DNA of 11,909 nt from Ghiorsea sp. (GTDB lineage: Bacteria; Pseudomonadota; Zetaproteobacteria; Mariprofundales; Mariprofundaceae), in NCBI GenBank assembly GCA_027053695.1, contig JALUHL010000096.1, positions 1 through 11,909 on the forward strand. Direction: 5' to 3'. The notes below the pieces were generated by a model that did no database searches, was not told where the DNA came from, and saw nothing but the letters and a program-made list of their open reading frames with translations. This document shows positions 7,288-11,909 of the stretch, one piece after another. The first letter of the stretch is position 1. Each line of letters starts with the position of its first letter. A program made the position numbers and the translations under genes.

Positions 7288-8133
7288 TTACTCACGGTAA
7301 GCGTGACCGAATTTATCATGATAATAATCGACACCTTCTTCAAAGTGAATATGTGTACCCAATTGTTGAAGGTAAGCAATCAACGCATCCATTTCTGTCA
7401 CATCAGAAGCATCACCATCAAATGCGCGAACATCCAAAGGTGTTGGTTCGAAAGAATCAGACCACGTGGTGACTACACCATCAATTTCCCAAGTTTTACG
7501 TTCATAACGTGCGCGAAGAGCATCTTCACCCTCGCCATCATCAACGCCAGCTTGCGCTTTAATATCAGCTTCATAGTTTGCAATATCATCAGCACTGTAT
7601 GGTACATTCATGCTCGCAAGCACTTCCATACGACGTTTGGTTCTGCTGGTATCCAAAGGATGCTCTTCCAAGAAGAAAAAGTTTGGCATCACAGACTCAG
7701 GCACCACAGAGCGCGGATAACGCAAATGTTGGATGTGCCAATCATCTGTGTATTTCCCGCCCACACGAGCCAAGTCAGGACCAGTACGTTTGGAACCCCA
7801 AGCATAGTTGTGATCGAATTGTGATTCCGCAGCCAATGAGAAGTGACCATAACGCTCTTTTTCATCGCGGAATGGGCGAATCATTTGCGCATGGCACAAG
7901 AAACAACCCTCACGACGAAAAATCGCAAAGCCTTCTAACTCCAAAGGCGTAAGTGGGCGAACGCCCTCAACCTTTGGCTCAGCATCTTCTAGGTAGAATG
8001 CAGGTACAATCTCAACAATACCACCCACAGCCACCAAGATAGCGACAAACACTGCTAAAATCGGCAGATTTGATTCGATGGTATCATGCGGAATACCGCG
8101 AATCATACCACCACCTTTTTTGTATTCTGACAT
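7288..8133 (-). CDS. ccoO: cbb3 oxidase subunit CcoO, monoheme cytochrome c (281 aa)
   Basis: CcoO is the membrane-anchored monoheme cytochrome c that sits next to CcoN. One N-terminal helix (about 22-47) anchors a periplasmic domain with C77-FL-C80-H81 (GCFLCHAQMIRPF), the conserved RTGPDLARVGGKY (117-129), and probable axial M149 in ESVMPNFFFL. The end AYLQQLGTH (253-261) is standard. At 281 residues it is clearly longer than the common 200-240. The extra length lies at about 195-245 (DDGEGEDALRARYERK and after) and in a 20-residue C-terminal tail (HFEEGVDYYHDKFGHAYRE). The ATG at 8133 is chosen over an in-frame TTG at 8139, because AAGGGAG, which overlaps the ccoN stop, is eight bases from the ATG and only two from the TTG. 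The gap to ccoN is 13 bases. Confidence 0.96.
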   Translation of the reverse strand: MSEYKKGGGMIRGIPHDTIESNLPILAVFVAILVAVGGIVEIVPAFYLEDAEPKVEGVRPLTPLELEGFAIFRREGCFLCHAQMIRPFRDEKERYGHFSLAAESQFDHNYAWGSKRTGPDLARVGGKYTDDWHIQHLRYPRSVVPESVMPNFFFLEEHPLDTSRTKRRMEVLASMNVPYSADDIANYEADIKAQAGVDDGEGEDALRARYERKTWEIDGVVTTWSDSFEPTPLDVRAFDGDASDVTEMDALIAYLQQLGTHIHFEEGVDYYHDKFGHAYRE

Positions 8134-8146
8134 ATTCAAGTCTCCC

Positions 8147-9577
8147 TTATGCTTGTGCTTCAGCAGTAAGCGTTACATTCGTACCAGCTTTAACCGCAGA
8201 AACAGTTTTTAATGTATTAAACAACATGATGCAGAAACCACAGAATACTAAGAATCCACCCGTTGCACGAAGCGCATAGAAAGGATGCATAGCTGCCACA
8301 GAGTCAGCAAAGGTATAAACCAAGTTGCCATACTCATCAAAAGCACGCCACATCAAACCTTGCAATACACCAGAACCCCACATCGCAGTGATGTAGAAGA
8401 TAGCGCCTGTTAGGTGAACCCAGAAATGAATGTTGACAAGTTTTGCAGACCACATTTCAGTATTCCACATGCGTGTAATCATATGATACATCGCACCAAT
8501 TGAAATCATCGCATTCCAACCCAACGCACCAGAGTGCACGTGGCCAACTGTCCAGTCAGTGTAGTGAGAAAGCGCATTCACAGATTTAGTACCCATCAAT
8601 GGACCTTCAAATGTTGACATGCCGTAGAAGGCAAGAGCAACCACCATGAAACGCATGATTGGGTCGGTACGGATTTTATCCCAAGCACCAGACATAGTCA
8701 TCATACCGTTAATCATACCACCCCAAGATGGGAAGATAAGCGCGATAGACATACCAGCACCTAGAGAAAGCGTCCAGTCAGGAATTGCAGTGTAGTGAAG
8801 GTGATGCGCACCAACCCATACATACAAGAAAGTCAAAGACCAGAAATGCAATACCGATAAACGGTAAGAATAAATAGGACGGTTCGCATGTTTTGGTACG
8901 AAATAATACATCACACCAATGAAACCAGCAGTTAAGAAGAAACCAACCGCGTTATGTCCCCACCACCATTGGGTCATCGCATCATGAATACCTGCATAAG
9001 CAGAATATGAGAATGTGAAGTCAACAGGGATACACATACCATTGAATACGAAAATATATGTTACCATGAACAACATGGTCATAAAGAACCAAAGGCCAAC
9101 ATAGATATGCGACATCTTACGGCGAGCAATCGTACCCAAGTAAGAAATGGTCATACATGTCCATGATGTTGCCATCATAATATCAATCCACCATTCTGGC
9201 TCATGATATTCTTTAGATTGCGTCATACCCATAGGCAATGTAATCCAAAATGCAAATACAGAGAACAACCATAAGAACACAGCAGTCCAAGCAATTTTCT
9301 CAAAAGCTACGCGAGCGTGTGTCGCATGTTGCACCATATAAAAACCTGCACCATACAGTAAGAAACCACCAAAACCAAAAATCACGGTGTTGGTATGCAC
9401 TGGGCGCAAACGACCAAAACTAATTTCAGCCGTATCAAAATTTAAAAACGGGAACGCTAGCTCCGATGCAATCCATGTACCAACTGCGGTACCAACCACA
9501 CCCATCATAATACCCGTTATGACACAGAATTTAACAATGTCATAATTATATTCGTCTTTTTCAGCTATAGAACTCAC
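8147..9577 (-). CDS. ccoN: cbb3 oxidase catalytic subunit CcoN (476 aa)
   Basis: CcoN is the twelve-helix heme-copper subunit that reduces oxygen to water and pumps protons. All key residues are visible: H61 (PVHTNT) and H348 for low-spin heme b, H346 (TVGHVHSGALGW) for heme b3, and H208 (WWWGHNAVGFF), H258 and H259 (VGAHHLHYTAIPDW) for CuB. Tyr252 is in place for the cross-link typical of C-family oxidases, and E324 (STFEGPLMG) is the conserved family glutamate. Length is normal. The start is a GTG, supported by AAGGAGGG (9583-9590) five bases before it, and it overlaps the stop of the preceding small gene as GTGA, so the two are coupled. The protein has no insertions, unlike CcoO and CcoP. 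Confidence 0.98.
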   Translation of the reverse strand: MSSIAEKDEYNYDIVKFCVITGIMMGVVGTAVGTWIASELAFPFLNFDTAEISFGRLRPVHTNTVIFGFGGFLLYGAGFYMVQHATHARVAFEKIAWTAVFLWLFSVFAFWITLPMGMTQSKEYHEPEWWIDIMMATSWTCMTISYLGTIARRKMSHIYVGLWFFMTMLFMVTYIFVFNGMCIPVDFTFSYSAYAGIHDAMTQWWWGHNAVGFFLTAGFIGVMYYFVPKHANRPIYSYRLSVLHFWSLTFLYVWVGAHHLHYTAIPDWTLSLGAGMSIALIFPSWGGMINGMMTMSGAWDKIRTDPIMRFMVVALAFYGMSTFEGPLMGTKSVNALSHYTDWTVGHVHSGALGWNAMISIGAMYHMITRMWNTEMWSAKLVNIHFWVHLTGAIFYITAMWGSGVLQGLMWRAFDEYGNLVYTFADSVAAMHPFYALRATGGFLVFCGFCIMLFNTLKTVSAVKAGTNVTLTAEAQA

Positions 9578-9756
9578 GAATTCCCTCCTTCTTTATTCTT
9601 TCTATCTTCTGCCATGTTCTTTCTAACCCAAAAGAACAACACAGTTAACATACTAAGGCAGAACAACACGGTCACGGTCACCCAAAAGACTACTGGGTCA
9701 TCGAATTGCCATGCGTCTGGATTAAACATCACATGTCCAGGCTTTTCCTGATTCAT
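9574..9756 (-). CDS. one-TM small protein coupled to ccoN, unknown family (60 aa)
   Basis: The gene has AGAGGAG (9764-9770) seven bases before its ATG, and its TGA overlaps the GTG of ccoN by four bases. Its last codons (KEGG) also encode the ccoN Shine-Dalgarno. The product has a polar N-terminus with FNPDAWQFDD (11-20), one membrane helix (about 21-43, PVVFWVTVTVLFCLSMLTVLF), then FWVRKNMAEDRKNKEGG, a strongly charged tail that is probably cytoplasmic. I do not recognise the family. It is not CcoQ, which lies between ccoO and ccoP here, nor CcoS or CcoH by sequence. Its position and tight coupling suggest an accessory subunit or an assembly factor made in fixed ratio to CcoN. Confidence 0.8.
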   Translation of the reverse strand: MNQEKPGHVMFNPDAWQFDDPVVFWVTVTVLFCLSMLTVLFFWVRKNMAEDRKNKEGGNS

Positions 9757-9812
9757 ATACTCACTCCTCTCTTATTTTTTAATTCAAACTTGTGTAACAA
9801 CCTGCCATGCGC

Positions 9813-9905
9813 TTATTGAATGGGTGGATTACCCATGAATAAGCTAACAACAGCAACAATTGCCACAAAAGTGAAATAATAAACAAAGCCTAAAATAAAC
9901 GGCAT
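9813..9905 (-). CDS. 30-aa single-TM miniprotein, first gene of the cbb3 operon
   Basis: This was found by reading the region upstream of the 60-aa gene. It has an ATG preceded by AAGGAGGG exactly six bases away, one of the strongest Shine-Dalgarno sequences in the window and the same 8-mer that precedes ccoN. The 30 codons encode MPFILGFVYYFTFV at the start, then AIVAVVSLFMG and the polar end NPPIQ, so nearly the whole product is one membrane helix. The size and shape recall CcoM, the small one-helix subunit seen in the Pseudomonas stutzeri cbb3 structure, but I cannot claim homology at this length. The gap to the next gene is 56 bases. It may be a structural subunit or an assembly aid, or translation of it may serve to control the operon. 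Confidence 0.68.
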   Translation of the reverse strand: MPFILGFVYYFTFVAIVAVVSLFMGNPPIQ

Positions 9906-9911
9906 ATTTAT

Positions 9912-9919
9912 CCCTCCTT
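9912..9919 (-). promoter_or_regulatory. strong Shine-Dalgarno of the 30-aa miniprotein
   Basis: AAGGAGGG on the - strand lies six bases before the ATG at 9905. It is what makes the tiny reading frame credible as a gene. A weak five-pair hairpin (TTCTC at 9918-9922 with GAGAA at 9928-9932) could partly hide its first bases. Confidence 0.75.
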
Positions 9920-9948
9920 CTCTAGTTGAGAACTTTTTATTACGCGGA

Positions 9949-9977
9949 AGTTTAAATACATTAATTTATTTTAACAA
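9949..9977 (-). promoter_or_regulatory. possible promoter of the cbb3 oxidase operon
   Basis: On the - strand TTGTTA (9977-9972) and TAAACT (9954-9949) are separated by 17 bases, each with four of six consensus matches. The surroundings are very AT-rich, so chance matches are likely. The leader to the 30-aa gene would be about 36 bases. Confidence 0.3.
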
Positions 9978-10021
9978 GAATTATTTTCCATAACCTAAAA
10001 ATGGTTTTTGTTTTGGACATC

Positions 10022-10040
10022 AGATATATCTCCATATATG
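10022..10040. promoter_or_regulatory. two palindromes in the ccoN-ccoG control region, possible operator
   Basis: AGATATATCT (10022-10031) and CATATATG (10033-10040) are perfect palindromes whose centres lie 10 bases apart, that is, one helical turn on the same face. The first is centred about 40 bases upstream of the transcription start predicted from the TATAAT at 10055-10060, which is where a class II activator would bind. Neither resembles the FNR consensus TTGAT-N4-ATCAA. The region is AT-rich, so chance is possible. Confidence 0.35.
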
Positions 10041-10054
10041 CTGCCGCGTGGTTT

Positions 10055-10060
10055 TATAAT
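10055..10060 (+). promoter_or_regulatory. -10 element (TATAAT) for ccoG-ccoH
   Basis: A perfect TATAAT lies 55 bases before the ccoG start. No -35 match stands at 16-18 bases upstream, which would fit a promoter that depends on an activator. A second candidate, TTGGAC (10013-10018) with TATATG (10035-10040) at 16 bases, also exists. Confidence 0.45.
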
Positions 10061-10114
10061 ATAGATGGCTGATTAACGACGCTAAAAAGCTTTTATGAAA
10101 GGAACATAAATATC

Positions 10115-11536
10115 ATGAGTACACCTACAAGCAAACATTCTGATTATCTGATTGAACATGAAGATTATGCCAACTGGGCGGTCAACAGCGGCGATTCAAC
10201 CGTGCATGCCCGCCGCATCAAGGGTAGATTCCGCACCATCAAATGGGCAATCATGGCGAGCTTATTGCTCCCTTTCTTTCTTGCGCCTTATTTAACATGG
10301 AATGGTAGGCAAGCCATATTGATGGATATACCTACCCGTAAATTTTATTTATTTGATATTACCATATGGCCACAAGATTTGATTATTCTTGCTTTGCTGA
10401 TGCTGTTCGCATTTATTCTTTTATTTTCGATGACAGCCATCGCAGGGCGCATTTTCTGCGGCAATATCTGCCCACAAACCATGTGGGTGGATATGATGAC
10501 CTTGATTGAGCGGTGGACAGAAGGCACGGCTCGTCAACGCATGAAGCTTGATGCTATGCCTTGGAACGCAGAAAAAATCCGCAAAAAGCTAACCAAACAT
10601 ATGTTGTGGTGGGCATTATGCCTTGTCACTGCCGTGACTTTTCTTGGTTACTTTGTTGGCATACAAGAAGCATGGCGTGGTTTATTCGACCTTAGCTACA
10701 ATATATATGAATGGATTACCGTTGTTTTTGTATTCATGCTTTTTTATATCAACAGTGGTTTTGTGCGTGAGCAAGTGTGCAACTGGGTTTGCCCTTATGC
10801 GCGCATTCAAGCCGTGATGACCGATAAAGACACGGTAACCACCACTTACGATTACCATAGAGGTGAACCTCGCGGCAGAATCAAAAAAGGTCAAACCGAT
10901 GACAGCAAAGGGGATTGCGTGGATTGTAACCTCTGCGTATCCGTCTGCCCAACGGGTGTAGATATCCGTGAAGGCAACCAAATCGGCTGCATCAACTGCG
11001 GCTTATGCATTGATGCCTGCGATGATATCATGACCAAGGTTGACCGTGATAAAGGTTTGATTCGTTTCATGTCTTACCACGAACTGGAAAACAATACCTT
11101 AACCAAAAACCGTTTCCTTCGCCCACGCCCTATTCTTTATATGTTGGCAACAACTGCGACTTTTGTGGGTATTATGTATGGTCTATTCTTTAAAACAGAC
11201 CTTGACATGAATGTGCACCATGAGCGTAGCCCTATTTATACCATCATGTCTGACCGCACGGTACAAAATGTTTATCATATTATCGTGCTGAACAAAACAG
11301 AGAAGGCAGCGAACTTCACACTAAAAGTTTCTGGTATTGACGGCGTAACAAGCAACTACAGTGATAAAACACTAAAATTAACTGTTGGCCAAGCCAAGAA
11401 AATTGATTTGCATATCAAAGCGCCTCAGCGCAATTTGACCGCCTCAAGGCAGCCGATTACTTTAACATTGCAATCGTTGGAACATCCTGAATTGAAAAAG
11501 GTGTATGAATCTATGTTCTTTAGCCCTGAGCAATAA
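10115..11536 (+). CDS. ccoG: CcoG/RdxA/FixG polyferredoxin, cbb3 oxidase assembly (473 aa)
   Basis: CcoG is a membrane iron-sulfur protein, known in Rhodobacter to reduce Cu(II) for insertion of CuB into CcoN. Membrane helices lie at about 43-61, 87-110, 163-183, 199-214 and 339-359. Cysteine motifs are C115-GNI-C119 (GRIFCGNICP), C222-NWV-C226, and two 4Fe-4S sets, C268-VD-C271-NL-C274-VSV-C278-PTGVDIREG and C292-IN-C295-GL-C298-IDA-C302. The last 110 residues form the FixG C-terminal domain, probably Ig-like and periplasmic. The fourth cysteine of the second set is followed by D-D and not by P, a common variant. A GGA at 10101-10103 lies 11 bases before the ATG, rather far, but no other start competes. 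It is divergent from the oxidase operon and followed after three bases by ccoH. Confidence 0.96.
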   Translation: MSTPTSKHSDYLIEHEDYANWAVNSGDSTVHARRIKGRFRTIKWAIMASLLLPFFLAPYLTWNGRQAILMDIPTRKFYLFDITIWPQDLIILALLMLFAFILLFSMTAIAGRIFCGNICPQTMWVDMMTLIERWTEGTARQRMKLDAMPWNAEKIRKKLTKHMLWWALCLVTAVTFLGYFVGIQEAWRGLFDLSYNIYEWITVVFVFMLFYINSGFVREQVCNWVCPYARIQAVMTDKDTVTTTYDYHRGEPRGRIKKGQTDDSKGDCVDCNLCVSVCPTGVDIREGNQIGCINCGLCIDACDDIMTKVDRDKGLIRFMSYHELENNTLTKNRFLRPRPILYMLATTATFVGIMYGLFFKTDLDMNVHHERSPIYTIMSDRTVQNVYHIIVLNKTEKAANFTLKVSGIDGVTSNYSDKTLKLTVGQAKKIDLHIKAPQRNLTASRQPITLTLQSLEHPELKKVYESMFFSPEQ

Positions 11537-11539
11537 ACC

Positions 11540-11909
11540 ATGACTAAAAAAATAAAAAAAGGCTCAAAAAAAGACCCAGCCTTAAAAAGCCCATGGGTAT
11601 GGACAATTTTTGTGATGTTTGGGCTTATTTTCACAGTCAACTATGGCTTTATCACTGCTGCACTGGATACCAGCCCTGGGCTGGTGACTGAGCAATATTA
11701 CAAGCACGGTTTACAACAGAATAAAATAGATAAGCAATATCGCGCCCAAGCGGCAAGGGGCTGGCAGGTGAAGCTTCATTTCCCTGAGCCTTGGCAAGTG
11801 AACCAAGATGCGCTTGTGAGCGTTGCTGTGAAAGATAAATATGGCAACCCTGTCAGCGATGGCATAGCTGAAGTGACAGCCTATCGACCAAGCGATGCCA
11901 ATGCTGATA
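11540..11909 (+). CDS. ccoH: CcoH/FixH family protein, N-terminal 123 residues (partial)
   Basis: The frame starts at an ATG three bases after the ccoG stop and runs off the window without a stop. It begins with a lysine-rich cytoplasmic stretch, then SPWVWTIFVMFGLIFTVNYGF (about 17-37), one membrane helix, and TSPGLVTEQYYKHGL (45-59), the FixH signature. A periplasmic beta-rich part with the typical WQVKLHFPEP follows. CcoH is needed for stable assembly of cbb3 oxidase and contacts CcoN. There is no clear Shine-Dalgarno, so translation is probably coupled to ccoG. Three runs of seven A occur in the first 33 bases. The family is usually about 160 residues, so roughly three quarters is visible. 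ccoI and ccoS would be expected next. Confidence 0.9.
   Translation, partial: MTKKIKKGSKKDPALKSPWVWTIFVMFGLIFTVNYGFITAALDTSPGLVTEQYYKHGLQQNKIDKQYRAQAARGWQVKLHFPEPWQVNQDALVSVAVKDKYGNPVSDGIAEVTAYRPSDANAD

Noticed and set aside
7303..7952. Two long + strand frames opposite ccoO
   Set aside because: They overlap a certain cytochrome c gene, show no recognisable domains, and arise from its codon pattern.
9820..9836. Hairpin ATGGGT-GGATT-ACCCAT as a terminator after the 30-aa gene
   Set aside because: It lies inside the coding frame, is only six pairs, and has no T-run. It may be a chance palindrome, though a regulatory role in the leader cannot be ruled out.
10013..10031. FNR/ANR box in the ccoN-ccoG spacer
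   Set aside because: TTTTGGACATCAGAT has a vague likeness, but both half-sites mismatch TTGAT and ATCAA at key positions.
10345..10981. Open - strand frames inside ccoG
   Set aside because: They are antisense shadows of a gene with all its cysteine motifs intact. No ribosome binding site or domain supports them.
1..11909. Mobile elements, CRISPR arrays, prophage or defence systems
   Set aside because: No transposase, integrase, direct-repeat arrays or tRNA-flanked junctions were seen. The window is dominated by housekeeping and respiratory genes in consistent base composition.

Overview
This window comes from a Gram-negative, probably proteobacterial, chromosome of moderate to low GC. It encodes a complete proton-pumping cbb3-type (C-family heme-copper) oxidase core, ccoN-ccoO-ccoQ-ccoP. 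Divergent from it are the assembly genes ccoG (complete) and ccoH/fixH (cut by the right edge). This equipment suggests life at low oxygen. A microaerophilic marine lineage such as the Zetaproteobacteria or a gammaproteobacterial relative would fit, but that placement is an impression from protein style and not something the sequence proves.

Left part (1-1911, + strand): a tight run of small genes. They are an unrecognised 94-aa protein, a Rieske-type [2Fe-2S] ferredoxin (1-nt overlap), a Dabb-family alpha/beta-barrel protein, an exported DUF2782-type protein (11-nt overlap), and a stand-alone thiamine-phosphate-synthase-like (TenI/ThiE fold) protein. The last resembles the C-terminal domain of long MutT proteins more than canonical ThiE. 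The run ends tail to tail, with an 8-nt overlap, against a mutS-yebC pair on the - strand (1904-5257). MutS is full length with all key motifs. The YebC-family protein is of the YeeN-like type.

Middle (5258-5936): a divergent intergenic region in front of mutS, then a one-TM protein of unknown function with four cysteines (+ strand), facing a 62-aa two-TM protein (- strand). The latter lies just beyond a strong intrinsic terminator that closes the oxidase operon.

Right part (5975-11909): the - strand oxidase operon reads, in order of transcription, a 30-aa one-TM miniprotein, a 60-aa one-TM protein, ccoN, ccoO, ccoQ, ccoP, terminator. The miniprotein and CcoQ are too short for ordinary gene calling and were found by reading the gaps. 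The miniprotein and ccoN have the same 8-base Shine-Dalgarno sequence, and the 60-aa gene is coupled to ccoN by a GTGA overlap. CcoO and CcoP are both longer than textbook versions, with extra periplasmic segments. On the + strand, divergent from the operon, ccoG (polyferredoxin, copper reduction for CuB insertion) and ccoH (assembly/stability) follow each other with a 3-nt gap. ccoI and ccoS would be expected further right, outside the window. The 209-nt shared control region has a good -10 element for ccoG and two palindromes one helical turn apart, but no recognisable FNR box.

The best candidates for something undescribed are the two tiny membrane proteins at the head of the oxidase operon, the paired extra segments in CcoO and CcoP, and the small membrane protein behind the terminator. 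No mobile elements, CRISPR arrays, tRNAs or rRNAs were seen, and no stretch of more than about 210 bases lacks a gene.
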